A stretch of DNA of 40,602 nucleotides from CAZVJU01 sp964627195. GTDB taxonomy: Bacteria; Patescibacteriota; Microgenomatia; UBA8517. Of this stretch, positions 31,975-39,950 are shown piece by piece (within the stretch, counting starts at the first letter, position 1; each line of letters starts with the position of its first letter). The notes below the pieces were generated by a model, which was not told the DNA's origin, searched no databases, and saw nothing but the letters and a program-made list of their open reading frames with translations. Location of the stretch: assembly GCA_964627195.1 (NCBI GenBank), contig CAZVJU010000009.1, forward strand, positions 1 through 40,602, written 5' to 3'. Made by a program: the position numbers and the translations under genes.

Positions 31975-32487
31975 TTATTTCTTAGATTTCAATTCTTTTT
32001 TCACTTTCCCGATATCCTTCTTACCAACTTTTTTTAGTAATCTAGCCTTTAAAGTTTGCTTCTCTTCCGAATCTTTACTTATTACTTCTCTCTTGTCACT
32101 TGTCACTATTTTCTGACTCCACTCAAATCGGACAATTGGCGCTCTATCTCCGCGCCTTTCTGCCAAAGGCACAATCCGAGTAAAACCGCTCACCCGAGAG
32201 CTAAACTGCTTTGCTATTTTCGAAAAAAGCAAATCAAGAGTTTTCCTATCGTTAGCAAGCATTTTATTTACCAGCCTTCTTGAGGCAAGATCTCCTTTTT
32301 TGGCAAAAGTTACCAACCTTTCAACCTCAGGCTGTATCGCTTTAGCTCTCGCATAAGTTATTTTTATTTGACCATGTAAAACCAGCGCTTTTATCAAAGA
32401 TCGATAAAGCGCGAGTCTGCTTCCCCGATCGCGGGACAATTTTCTGCCGAAAACCTTTTTTTTCATTTTTCCACTTGCTTCGTCCAC
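31975..32487 (-). CDS. rplQ: 50S ribosomal protein L17 with C-terminal extension
   Basis: The core is clear: KVFGRKLSRDRGSRLALYRSLIKALVLHGQIKITYARAKAIQPEVERLVT and the end block RRGDRAPIVRFEW. The true start may be the ATG at residue 8 (MKKKVFGRKL). After the core end near residue 125 there is an extra tail of about 45 residues, very rich in Lys, Glu and Ser. Its DNA contains TTGTCACTTGTCACT-like tandem motifs, which resemble the intergenic sequence nearby, so the tail may have grown by read-through of a former spacer. Confidence 0.95.
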   Translation of the reverse strand: MDEASGKMKKKVFGRKLSRDRGSRLALYRSLIKALVLHGQIKITYARAKAIQPEVERLVTFAKKGDLASRRLVNKMLANDRKTLDLLFSKIAKQFSSRVSGFTRIVPLAERRGDRAPIVRFEWSQKIVTSDKREVISKDSEEKQTLKARLLKKVGKKDIGKVKKELKSKK

Positions 32488-32536
32488 CTAAAGACAAGCT
32501 ATAAAAAAATTGCTCAGAACTAAACTTAAATTTCGA

Positions 32537-33448
32537 TCAGCTTGGGAGTACTAATCCTCTTTCCCCAAGAGCGGCTTCAATAATCTTGACAGATTTTTCG
32601 CCGAGATTTCGCACTTTTACTAATTCATCTCGCTTGGCATTAGCCAAATCCTCAACTGTTTCATAACTTGCTTTAACCAGTGCATTTGCGACTCTGGTGG
32701 GCAATCCGATTTCCTCAACAGAAAGTTTCCCGACAAACCCCAGCTTATCGTCTTCCTTCTTTTCTTCCTTCTCCACCTTTTTTGGCGAGACTATCTGATT
32801 AAAGTACGAAACAAGAATTTTAGCAGCAGAAATTAGAGCATCGTTGGCTTCAACCGTACCATCTGTCCAGATTTCAAGAGTTAATTTATCATAATTTGTC
32901 AGTCTGCCAACGCGTGTCTCTTCAATTTTATAATTCACTCTAACAACTGGGGAAAATGCCGCATCCAATGGGATTAGTCCAATCTCTCCTGTTGCTCTAT
33001 CTTCGTTAGGCGAATATCCTACTCCCGTCCCAATTTCCATCTTTGCCTCCAGCTTTGCTCCTTTACTAAGGCTTGCAAGAACCAGCTCGGGATTAGCTAC
33101 TTTTACCAACGGGTCTACCTCTATATCTCCCGCCTTTACTTCTCCCGGACCTGTTGCTGAAATCGAAGCTTTTACGGTCTTTTCGCCATCATAAATAAAG
33201 CGAACTTTTTTAAGATTGAGAATAAATTCGACTACGTCTTCTTTCATTCCCTTGAGAGTAGAAAACTGATGTTTGACTCCAGAAATCCGTACATTTGTGA
33301 CCGCAGCTCCTTTTAGACTTGTCAAAAGCACTCTTCTCAGGGAATTTCCCAAAGTATTAGCATAACCTTGACCCAGGGGAGATATAACAAACCTCCCATA
33401 ATTATCCTTTTTTTCTTCCTGTTTTATTTCAAAAATTGGTTCAGTCAT
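32537..33448 (-). CDS. rpoA: DNA-directed RNA polymerase subunit alpha
   Basis: The 303-residue alpha subunit has the N-terminal dimerisation domain (YGRFVISPLGQGYANTLGNSLRRVLLTSLKGAAVTNVRI) and the C-terminal domain (EEIGLPTRVANALVKASYETVEDLANAKRDELVKVRNLGEKSVKIIEAAL), joined by a charged linker near 225-240. A perfect AGGAGGTGA ribosome binding site (33456-33464) lies 7 bp before the ATG, the strongest in the cluster, suiting a high-level product. It follows a hairpin repeat after rpsD. Confidence 0.97.
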   Translation of the reverse strand: MTEPIFEIKQEEKKDNYGRFVISPLGQGYANTLGNSLRRVLLTSLKGAAVTNVRISGVKHQFSTLKGMKEDVVEFILNLKKVRFIYDGEKTVKASISATGPGEVKAGDIEVDPLVKVANPELVLASLSKGAKLEAKMEIGTGVGYSPNEDRATGEIGLIPLDAAFSPVVRVNYKIEETRVGRLTNYDKLTLEIWTDGTVEANDALISAAKILVSYFNQIVSPKKVEKEEKKEDDKLGFVGKLSVEEIGLPTRVANALVKASYETVEDLANAKRDELVKVRNLGEKSVKIIEAALGERGLVLPS

Positions 33449-33470
33449 TAAAATGTCACCTCCTCGTTTT

Positions 33471-33511
33471 CTAACTTTCTTTCCAAAAGAAAGTTAGACA
33501 AAGAAAAATAC
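33471..33511 (+). repeat. Hairpin repeat, copy A (rpsD-rpoA gap)
   Basis: A 12-bp perfect stem CTAACTTTCTTT/AAAGAAAGTTAG with a 3-base loop (33471-33497) is followed by ACAAAGAAAA. The same hairpin plus tail recurs at 34130-34170 and, inverted, at 40503-40547. Confidence 0.75.
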
Positions 33512-33521
33512 AAATACCTAA

Positions 33522-34121
33522 TTACCGTGAGTAAAACTCAACTATATCTTGCTCAGAAATAAATTCCGGAACATCATCACGTTTAGGTAAAGTTACCACT
33601 TTTCCTGCAGCACCCTTACGTGTAAGCCAGGCGGGCGACTTCACATCTTCTTCTTGTAATAGTTTTTTAATATGCGGGATTTCCATCGCAACAGACGATA
33701 GGGTAACTACCTCGCCCGTTTTTACTTGATACGAAGGAATGTTTACCCGTTTGCCGTTAACTAAAACGTGTCTGTGAGAAACAAGTTGTCTCGCTCCAGG
33801 GCGTGTTTGGGCAAAAGAAAGCCGATAAACTACGTTATCTAATCTTCTTTCAAGGAGCGACAAAAGAACCTCCCCAGTACTACCCCGGGACTTAAGTGCA
33901 ATCTCAATATATCGCTTGAACTGCCTTTCCATCACCCCATACATTCTTTTCACCTTCTGCTTTTCCCTTAGCTGTCTGCCATACTGAGAAAGTCTTCTGG
34001 TGCCTCTTGGTCCATGGATGCCGGGAGGTACCATCAAACGAGTAAGTTTTGATCCTTTTCCAAAAAGATCAACGCCTTCCCGGCGTGATAATTTATCTTT
34101 TGGTCCCGTATAGTGTGCCAT
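33522..34121 (-). CDS. rpsD: 30S ribosomal protein S4
   Basis: The 199-residue S4 shows HGPRGTRRLSQYGRQLREKQKVKRMYGVMERQF and the S4 RNA-binding domain LERRLDNVVYRLSFAQTRPGARQLVSHRHVLVNGKRVNIPSYQV. The N-terminus lacks zinc-binding cysteines, so it is the zinc-independent form. S4 nucleates small-subunit assembly. It lies between rpsK and rpoA as in the standard alpha operon. Confidence 0.97.
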   Translation of the reverse strand: MAHYTGPKDKLSRREGVDLFGKGSKLTRLMVPPGIHGPRGTRRLSQYGRQLREKQKVKRMYGVMERQFKRYIEIALKSRGSTGEVLLSLLERRLDNVVYRLSFAQTRPGARQLVSHRHVLVNGKRVNIPSYQVKTGEVVTLSSVAMEIPHIKKLLQEEDVKSPAWLTRKGAAGKVVTLPKRDDVPEFISEQDIVEFYSR

Positions 34122-34129
34122 ACGTTATT

Positions 34130-34170
34130 CTGACTTTCTTTTTCAAAGAAAGTCAGACAAAGAAAATAAA
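34130..34170 (+). repeat. Hairpin repeat, copy B (rpsK-rpsD gap)
   Basis: CTGACTTTCTTT/AAAGAAAGTCAG forms a 12-bp stem with a 3-base loop (34130-34156), then ACAAAGAAAATAAAAT. It matches copy A in the same orientation, with a compensating base-pair change (A-T to G-C) in the stem. Confidence 0.75.
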
Positions 34171-34205
34171 ATCTGATTTACAAGACTTCCTGATTAGCAT
34201 ATCTA

Positions 34206-34601
34206 TCATGCGCGTCTCTTTTTCTTCGGCCTTGGTCCGTTATGCGGAATAGGTGTTACATCAGCTATCATTGCTATCTTTAAACCGGCTGCTCTAATTG
34301 CCCGGAGGGCTGCATCACGGCCGGGACCAGGACCTTTGACATAAATTTCAACCTCTTCAAGTGCGTTATCCTCCCTGGACTTTTTGATTACTTTATCAAC
34401 TGCCGTGGTTGCAGCATAAGGCGTAGATTTCCGTGTTCCCTTGAATCCAGAGTTGCCCGAAGAACCCCAAGCTAAAGTGCTTCCGTCCATATCAGTTACA
34501 GTAACAAGTGTATTATTGAAACTTGCTGAAATATAGATTTTTCCTTTGGGCGACTGTATTTTTTTGTTCGGCGCTTTTTTACTAATTTTTTTGGCTGCCA
34601 T
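34206..34601 (-). CDS. rpsK: 30S ribosomal protein S11
   Basis: S11 is identified by GKIYISASFNNTLVTVTDMDGSTLAWGSSGNSGFKGTRKSTPYAA, the VEIYVKGPGPGRDAALRAI block and the tail VTPIPHNGPRPKKKRRA. Length (131) is normal. It lines the mRNA exit region of the small subunit. Confidence 0.97.
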   Translation of the reverse strand: MAAKKISKKAPNKKIQSPKGKIYISASFNNTLVTVTDMDGSTLAWGSSGNSGFKGTRKSTPYAATTAVDKVIKKSREDNALEEVEIYVKGPGPGRDAALRAIRAAGLKIAMIADVTPIPHNGPRPKKKRRA

Positions 34602-34639
34602 AGTTTTAGATCACTCGGAAAATAGTTTATCTTATCTAA

Positions 34640-35056
34640 TTATTTTACCTCTGCTTTCACCTCTTTACCTGTCTGCATTTTCGACAAAGTTTCCTTCTTA
34701 AATGCGCCTACTGTTCTTCTTTTACCCCTTTTGGTTCTGGCGTTGCTGCGGGTGCGTTGTCCCCTTACAGGCAGATTCCTTGTATGTCGTATGCCTCGAT
34801 ATGTCCCTACAGTTTTAATCCTTTGTATATTAGCTCTCACTTGCCGAAGTAAGTCTCCTTCTGTCGGATACTCTTCTAATTTATTAGCAATTTTTGCCAA
34901 TTCATCGGATGAAAGTTCAGAGACACGTTTACTGGATTCGAGATTAATCGACTCAAGAATCTTTTTTGACAACGCCCAGCCTATACCTTTAATACGAGTT
35001 AAGGCAAAATCAACCTTCCAATTGTCTTCTAATTCAACTCCTGTTAATCTGGCCAT
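34640..35056 (-). CDS. rpsM: 30S ribosomal protein S13
   Basis: The 138-residue S13 carries the block LTRIKGIGWALSKKILE and the GDLLRQVRANIQRIKTVGTYRGIRHTRNLPVRGQRTRSNARTKRGKRRTV region that contacts tRNA and the B1 bridge. A short extra tail rich in Lys and Glu follows. The gap to rpmJ contains GTTACTT/AAGTAAC inverted repeats. Confidence 0.97.
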   Translation of the reverse strand: MARLTGVELEDNWKVDFALTRIKGIGWALSKKILESINLESSKRVSELSSDELAKIANKLEEYPTEGDLLRQVRANIQRIKTVGTYRGIRHTRNLPVRGQRTRSNARTKRGKRRTVGAFKKETLSKMQTGKEVKAEVK

Positions 35057-35136
35057 TTTAGTTACTTAGTTAATTCGTTACTTAGTTACTTGGTTTATAT
35101 TTTTGCGAAGTAACGAAGTACCAACTAACGAACCTT

Positions 35137-35250
35137 CTAACCTTGTCTTTGTTTGTGCCTCGGATTTTTACAAATCACATAGACAACACCGTGGCGTCTC
35201 ACAATTTTGCAATCCCTGCATCTTTTTTTAACTGATGATTGAACTTTCAT
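35137..35250 (-). CDS. rpmJ: 50S ribosomal protein L36
   Basis: A 37-residue protein found by reading the minus strand from the ATG at 35250: MKVQSSVKKRCRDCKIVRRH then GVVYVICKNPRHKQRQG. It has the L36 zinc pattern C11-x2-C14 ... C27 ... H32 and the basic ends. It sits between infA and rpsM as in most bacteria. Confidence 0.95.
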   Translation of the reverse strand: MKVQSSVKKRCRDCKIVRRHGVVYVICKNPRHKQRQG

Positions 35251-35357
35251 GATCGCTCCTTTAAGTCGCTTGAATAAACTAATTAATAAAAAATATACAA
35301 ATAAACAAATGGGGTAAATTTTACTTTATTTGACTATTTGAATATTCGTTTATTTGT

Positions 35358-35579
35358 TTATTTCCTGTATTTCTGTACTATCCTTCCTCTTTCTTCATCG
35401 TACTTTGTCATCTCAACGCTAACCATATCTCCCGGAAAAATACGCACATATCTTCTTCTTAAAGTTCCTTTTAAGGTTGCCAACACTACTTTCTTATCTG
35501 CCAACTCCACACGAAACATTGTATTCGGTAATGCCGTAAGAACTGTACCATTAAATAAATTCGACTCCTGCCGTTTCAT
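35358..35579 (-). CDS. infA: Translation initiation factor IF-1
   Basis: A 73-residue OB-fold protein: FNGTVLTALPNTMFRVELADKKVVLATLKGTLRRRYVRIFPGDMVSVEMTKYDEERGRIVQKYRK is the IF-1 layout with small changes (LKGTLRRRYVRI for the usual ISGKMRMNYIRI). IF-1 occupies the ribosomal A site during initiation. The gap to rpmJ holds an AAATAAACAAAT / ATTTGTTTATTT inverted repeat. Confidence 0.95.
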   Translation of the reverse strand: MKRQESNLFNGTVLTALPNTMFRVELADKKVVLATLKGTLRRRYVRIFPGDMVSVEMTKYDEERGRIVQKYRK

Positions 35580-35847
35580 TATTCAATCAATCAAAAAAAT
35601 GAATCTCCCTCGAGCTTACGCTCGGGGTATCTTCTCCCCTNNNNNNNNNNACAAAAAGTGACTAAAATTTCGAAAGCATATCCAAAAATGAAGTTTCCCC
35701 GACCTTATGGTCGGGGTATCTTCTCCCCTCGCTTCGTCGGGAGCGAAATCTCGCACCGTATGCAAAAATTTCTTCGCTTTTATCCACAATCTTACGATTG
35801 TGGTATTTCGCGAAGGGGGATAAGCTAATTCCACATTAGCTTTTCAA
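35580..35847. other. Non-coding infA-map gap: assembly gap and three ATACC hairpins
   Basis: Contains 10 N at 35641-35650, a scaffold join. Three hairpins share one design. On the plus strand they are CGAGC-TTAC-GCTCG (35611-35624), CCCCGACC-TTAT-GGTCGGGG (35697-35716) and CCACAATC-TTAC-GATTGTGG (35784-35803). Each is followed by GGTAT or TAT plus a TTT or CTTCTCCCCT tail. Two nearly identical 13-base tails flank the N run, which probably caused the assembly break. No credible gene is present. Confidence 0.7.
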
Positions 35848-36642
35848 CTAACCTTGAGTAAAAACCGAATCAGGTTCAGTCTGACTTGATTCAGTTAAGA
35901 CTAGCGGACCGTTTTTAGTAACAGCTACACTATCCTCGAAAAGTCCTGATATTGTATCATCTGATGTTGATATTGTCCACCCATCCTCGCCAACTTTTAT
36001 TTCTCCACTGCCCGTTGAATACATTACCTCAATCGCCAAAACTGCCCCCTTGGGTATTTCAGGACTCGAGAGAGTCTTTCCATTAATAAAACAGGGAATT
36101 GGAGGCTCTTCGTGCAAATCTCTTCCCACTCCGTGGCCGACTAATGCACGAATAGGTGAATACCCCATCTGCTTTAAAGTACTTTCTATCTCGCGCGAAA
36201 TATCAGAAATTCTATGCCCAACACGGGTTTTACCAATCGCAGCAAGAAGGGCTTTTTTACCTGTTTCCAGAAATAATTTATGAACTCCTTTACCACCCAC
36301 CTCAAAAGATATCGAAGTATCTGTATGAAAACCTTTGTAAAACAGACCAATATCAATACTTACCAAATCGCCATTTTTAAAAATAACTTCTTTTTTAGGG
36401 ATGCCGTGAACAACCCCCACATTCACGTTCACGCACGTCGCCCAGTGATATCCTGAAACCATCTTAAATGATGCTTTTCCGCCTGTCTTTTTAATGAGCT
36501 CGTCAGCCAAATCATCAATTTCTTTAGCATTTACTCCTTGGCGAACTTTTTCCATAAGTGCATGTTTAATTTTCCCCAATTTTTTTCCCCCTTCGGCCAT
36601 GATGGTAATTTCTTCAGGAGTTTTCAGTAAAATATTAGTCAT
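35848..36642 (-). CDS. map: Methionine aminopeptidase, type I
   Basis: A 264-residue pitta-bread metalloprotease that removes the initiator Met. Metal ligands are visible in order: VSIDIGLFYKGFHTDTSISF (two Asp), ALVGHGVGRDLHEEPPIP (His), LAIEVMYSTG (Glu) and GLFEDSVAVT (Glu). The His in GYHWATCVNVNVGVVHG is the substrate-binding residue. The ATG overlaps the adk stop by 8 bp. Confidence 0.96.
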   Translation of the reverse strand: MTNILLKTPEEITIMAEGGKKLGKIKHALMEKVRQGVNAKEIDDLADELIKKTGGKASFKMVSGYHWATCVNVNVGVVHGIPKKEVIFKNGDLVSIDIGLFYKGFHTDTSISFEVGGKGVHKLFLETGKKALLAAIGKTRVGHRISDISREIESTLKQMGYSPIRALVGHGVGRDLHEEPPIPCFINGKTLSSPEIPKGAVLAIEVMYSTGSGEIKVGEDGWTISTSDDTISGLFEDSVAVTKNGPLVLTESSQTEPDSVFTQG

Positions 36643-37282
36643 TTTTCTTATCTAATCGTAACTTAGCCAAAATGGCGGTAAAAACACTGTCGATAGGTTC
36701 TGCTGCATCAACCCGCACCAATCTACCCAAAGAATCTAAATAATCAATAAGTTTTTTGGTATTGTCGTGATAATACTTGAATCTAACCCGAATAGACTCC
36801 GGATTGTCATCTTCTCTTTGTATTAAATTGCCCCCACATTTACATTTACCATTTTCTGGCGGTGGGTTTGTAATTAGGTTATAAACTTCCCCACACTTCT
36901 CACAAATCCTCCTCGAAGAAAGTCTCTTAATTGCTTCTCCCTCGTTTATGTCCAAGGAAATTACAGCGTCTATTTTTTCACTTTTAGATCTGAGCCATTT
37001 TTCGTATTTCTTATATTGAGAAATGAACCTCGGAAAGCCTTCAAAAAGAATATTCCCGCCCCGTGGAACTCTCTCTTCCAAGTACTTCATAACATAATCC
37101 GACATTTCTTCTTCAGGTATAAGTCTACCGCTATCTACAATTTCTTTAATTCGGTGATCTTTTTCTGCCCATTCCCTGGCTAAATCCCCCGTCTGTAAGT
37201 AAAACAGCTTAAACTTTTTAGACAGTAATTCAGCCTGAGTTCCTTTTCCTGATCCTGGTGCCCCAAGAAGTATTAAGTTCAT
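36635..37282 (-). CDS. adk: Adenylate kinase with zinc-binding LID
   Basis: A 215-residue kinase that balances ATP, ADP and AMP. Walker A is GAPGSGKGTQ; the AMP-binding segment is LQTGDLAREW; LFEGFPRFISQ is the conserved DGFPR block with Asp replaced by Glu. The LID carries CEKCGEVYN and KCKCGG, four Cys that bind zinc. Replacement of Asp by Glu in DGFPR is uncommon. It lies between secY and map as usual. Confidence 0.95.
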   Translation of the reverse strand: MNLILLGAPGSGKGTQAELLSKKFKLFYLQTGDLAREWAEKDHRIKEIVDSGRLIPEEEMSDYVMKYLEERVPRGGNILFEGFPRFISQYKKYEKWLRSKSEKIDAVISLDINEGEAIKRLSSRRICEKCGEVYNLITNPPPENGKCKCGGNLIQREDDNPESIRVRFKYYHDNTKKLIDYLDSLGRLVRVDAAEPIDSVFTAILAKLRLDKKND

Positions 37283-37347
37283 AAATATAACGAATTAATG
37301 TTCAAGTAGAATATAACTAATTCTATTTGTTTATTGGTTTATTCCTG

Positions 37348-38628
37348 TTAACGCAGGAACGTTTCATACCGTTTCATCACTAACTGTGCTTCAATGTCAC
37401 GGGTAATTTCAAGAATTACTGAAACGACTATCAGTATTCCGGTTCCACCAACTGCCAGATTAGCTACTCCAATTACATTTTGGAAAAGGGAAGGCAAAAC
37501 TGCGATTAGTCCCAGAAAAACTGCTCCAACTAAGGTAATTCTATTTAAGACTTGTGATAAATATTTCGTGGTTTGGGTGCCTGGTCGAATACCCGGAATA
37601 AATCCGCCGCCTTTTTGAAGGTTTTCTGAAATCCTTTCTGGATTAAAAACAACTGATGTATAAAAATAAGTAAACCCGACGACTAAAAGAAAATAGACTA
37701 CGTTATAAAGCAGCGATGTCGGATTAAAAACTTGCGCAAGCGCTGATGCAATTTCTGCAACCTTAGAATTGCCAACTCCCGACAAAAATTGACTTGCAAG
37801 AGATGGAAGAAGTACCAAAGAAACGGCAAATATAATAGGTATCACACCTGCTTGGTTTAACCGAAGGGGAATATAGGACGAAGACAATCCCATCCTTCCC
37901 ACACGCCGTGCATAAGTAACCGGAACTTGGCGGGTAGCCTCGTTCATAAAAACTATTAATCCCACAATTGCGATTGACAGAATCAAAAATATTACTACTT
38001 TAAAAATGTCTGCTGTAGTTATAACAGTAACAGACTGTCCTAATATTACGGGAAGCCGCGCAACAATTCCTGCAAAAATAAGAAAGGATATACCATTCCC
38101 AACCCCGTACTCGGTAATAAGCTCTCCCAACCAAACCGACAACATTGTCCCGGCCGTCATCGTTAGCGCAAGGGCTGCTAATGCCAAAGGGGAAAGAGTC
38201 GGAATAATTGCTTGACTTCGAAGTAGCGTGTACATACCAAATCCCTGCAAAGCGGCAAGCGGAATGGAAAGTACCCGTGTGTATTGATTAATTCTTTCCT
38301 GGCCATACTCTCCTTCCTTTGATAACTCCTCAAATTTGGGAACAACATAGGTCAAAAGTTGCATAATAATTGACGCATTAATATAAGGTGTAAGCCCCAG
38401 TGCCATAATAGAAAAATTGGCAAGTGTCCCACCGGAAAAAACATCCAGCAAAGAAAGTAGTGGACTTCCCAAAAAAAGTGATTGAAGAGAGGCTCTATCT
38501 ATACCAGCTGCAGGAATATGAGCAGTAAGACGAAAGACTGCAAGGATAGCTGCTGTAATACCAATCTTTTTCCTAATATCGGGGGACTTTACCGCTTTTG
38601 AAAAAAATTGGATGATTGAGGAAAACAT
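37348..38628 (-). CDS. secY: Protein translocase subunit SecY
   Basis: The 426-residue channel protein has ten membrane helices, the plug-region sequence LLDVFSGGTLANFSIMALGLTPYINASIIMQLL, GNGISFLIFAGIVARLP in the middle and RPGTQTTKYLSQVLNRITLVGAVFLGLIAVLP near the C-terminus. It forms the Sec pore. It is placed after rplO, the usual order. Confidence 0.97.
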   Translation of the reverse strand: MFSSIIQFFSKAVKSPDIRKKIGITAAILAVFRLTAHIPAAGIDRASLQSLFLGSPLLSLLDVFSGGTLANFSIMALGLTPYINASIIMQLLTYVVPKFEELSKEGEYGQERINQYTRVLSIPLAALQGFGMYTLLRSQAIIPTLSPLALAALALTMTAGTMLSVWLGELITEYGVGNGISFLIFAGIVARLPVILGQSVTVITTADIFKVVIFLILSIAIVGLIVFMNEATRQVPVTYARRVGRMGLSSSYIPLRLNQAGVIPIIFAVSLVLLPSLASQFLSGVGNSKVAEIASALAQVFNPTSLLYNVVYFLLVVGFTYFYTSVVFNPERISENLQKGGGFIPGIRPGTQTTKYLSQVLNRITLVGAVFLGLIAVLPSLFQNVIGVANLAVGGTGILIVVSVILEITRDIEAQLVMKRYETFLR

Positions 38629-38635
38629 ATAATAA

Positions 38636-38663
38636 AATACTGTTGACTTAAGTCAGCAGTATT
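38636..38663. repeat. Near-perfect 28-nt palindrome between rplO and secY
   Basis: AATACTG, a T, then TGACTTAAGTCA, a G and CAGTATT read almost the same on both strands, with one off-pair (G-T) on each side. It starts 8 bp before the secY ATG. It could be an mRNA stability or processing hairpin, or an attenuator of secY. Confidence 0.55.
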
Positions 38664-38675
38664 TGATGTCGCGCA

Positions 38676-39113
38676 TTAAATAACTTTTCCACCGGCTTTT
38701 TCAATAACTTTGGCAGCTTGCTTTGAAATCGGGACAGCGATTGTGAGTTTTTTCTTAATATCACCATTGCCTAAGATTTTTACACCGACGCTATATGCCT
38801 CTTTTTTATCAACGATACCCTGCCGTACAAGATTTTGAACATCAACTGTAGTCCCTACCGGAAAAATATTAAGGTATCGCAGTGTAACTATAATTGGTTT
38901 CTCTTTAGCTTTAAACTTGCCTTTTCCACGCCGCAATGGAAGCCGCTTAATAAAGCTTTTCTTCATCTTATAACCTTCAAAAAGAATTCCTAAACTGCGT
39001 CTGGCCTTTTGACCTTTCTGTCCGCGGCCAACAGTATGACCTCCTTTGCCACTACCGTACCCACGGCCTAATCTCTTTCCTCTTCGTGTCACCACCTTTG
39101 GTAACTTCTTCAT
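38676..39113 (-). CDS. rplO: 50S ribosomal protein L15
   Basis: L15 is recognised by KRLGRGYGSGKGGHTVGRGQKGQKARRS and FEGYKMKKSFIKRLPLRRG at the N-terminus and VKILGNGDIKKKLTIAVPISKQAAKVIEKAGGKV at the end. It starts inside the last codon of rpsE (4-bp overlap), so no rpmD gene lies between them, as would be normal in most bacteria. Confidence 0.97.
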   Translation of the reverse strand: MKKLPKVVTRRGKRLGRGYGSGKGGHTVGRGQKGQKARRSLGILFEGYKMKKSFIKRLPLRRGKGKFKAKEKPIIVTLRYLNIFPVGTTVDVQNLVRQGIVDKKEAYSVGVKILGNGDIKKKLTIAVPISKQAAKVIEKAGGKVI

Positions 39114-39592
39114 TTTACACTCAAAGCCTCCTTTCTTCTTCTTATTTTTGCTATTGTTTTTAAAGCCTCAAGTGTTGCATATACATTTGATGTTTTATTT
39201 TTGGTACCTAGAATTTTTCCTACAGCATCACGCACACCCGCTGCTTCGAGAACTACCCGAACAGGCCCTCCTGCAATAATCCCTGATCCACGCGGAGCGG
39301 GCTTAAGTAAAACCTTGGCAGCAGAGAACTTCTCGGAAACAGAATAGGGGATTGTTGTACCTCTCAAGGGTATTGTAAACATTCTCGCTCTCGCCGAGGT
39401 AAAGGCTTTCCTGGTTGCACTCGAGACATCTGGTGCTTTAGAAAGACCAACTCCTACTTTTCCTTTTTTGTCACCCACAACTACCAAAGCAGAGAAACGG
39501 ATTGTATTTCCGCCTTTAGTTTTTTTAGAAATTCTTCTAATATCAATAACCGTTTCGCTAAATTCTTTCATCCTATCATCAAACATTGCCAT
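39110..39592 (-). CDS. rpsE: 30S ribosomal protein S5
   Basis: The 160-residue S5 shows ETVIDIRRISKKTKGGNTIRFSALVVVGDKKGKVGVGLSKAPDV and the C-terminal half PRGSGIIAGGPVRVVLEAAGVRDAVGKILGTKN. It helps keep translation accurate. Its ATG overlaps the rplR stop by 1 bp. Confidence 0.97.
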   Translation of the reverse strand: MAMFDDRMKEFSETVIDIRRISKKTKGGNTIRFSALVVVGDKKGKVGVGLSKAPDVSSATRKAFTSARARMFTIPLRGTTIPYSVSEKFSAAKVLLKPAPRGSGIIAGGPVRVVLEAAGVRDAVGKILGTKNKTSNVYATLEALKTIAKIRRRKEALSVK

Positions 39593-39945
39593 TAGAATTC
39601 AAGCCCTCCTTTCCTCGCACCTTCTGCGACATTTTTTACCCGTCCATGGTATCTATATCCTCCCCTGTCAAAGACAATTTTCTTAATTTTCTTTTTGGTT
39701 GCTTTTTGGGAAAGCGACTCTCCCACCTGAAATGCTATATCCATTTTTACAGATCCTTTACCCTTTTTTAGTTTCAAGTCACTTTCAGCAACTAATGTCT
39801 TACTATTAGTATCGTCAATAATTTGTGCATATATATGCTTGCCTGATCTGAAAACAGATAACCTGGGCCGTTTTGCGGTCCCAAAAATCCTGGCCCTTAC
39901 TCTTTTTTTCCGTCTCTGTCGTTTAAAAATTTTGTCTTCTGCCAT
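39592..39945 (-). CDS. rplR: 50S ribosomal protein L18
   Basis: The 117-residue L18 is marked by RARIFGTAKRPRLSVFRSGKHIYAQIIDD and VFDRGGYRYHGRVKNVAEGARKGGLEF. It binds 5S rRNA. It follows rplF by 5 bp. Confidence 0.97.
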   Translation of the reverse strand: MAEDKIFKRQRRKKRVRARIFGTAKRPRLSVFRSGKHIYAQIIDDTNSKTLVAESDLKLKKGKGSVKMDIAFQVGESLSQKATKKKIKKIVFDRGGYRYHGRVKNVAEGARKGGLEF

Positions 39946-39950
39946 ATACT

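Noticed and set aside
35605..35803. CRISPR array
   Set aside because: The hairpins have different stems, irregular spacing and only short shared tails; there are no regular spacers or cas genes.
35616..35834. Minus-strand ORF of 72 codons across the N run
   Set aside because: It includes unknown bases, spans the hairpin repeats and has no coding character.
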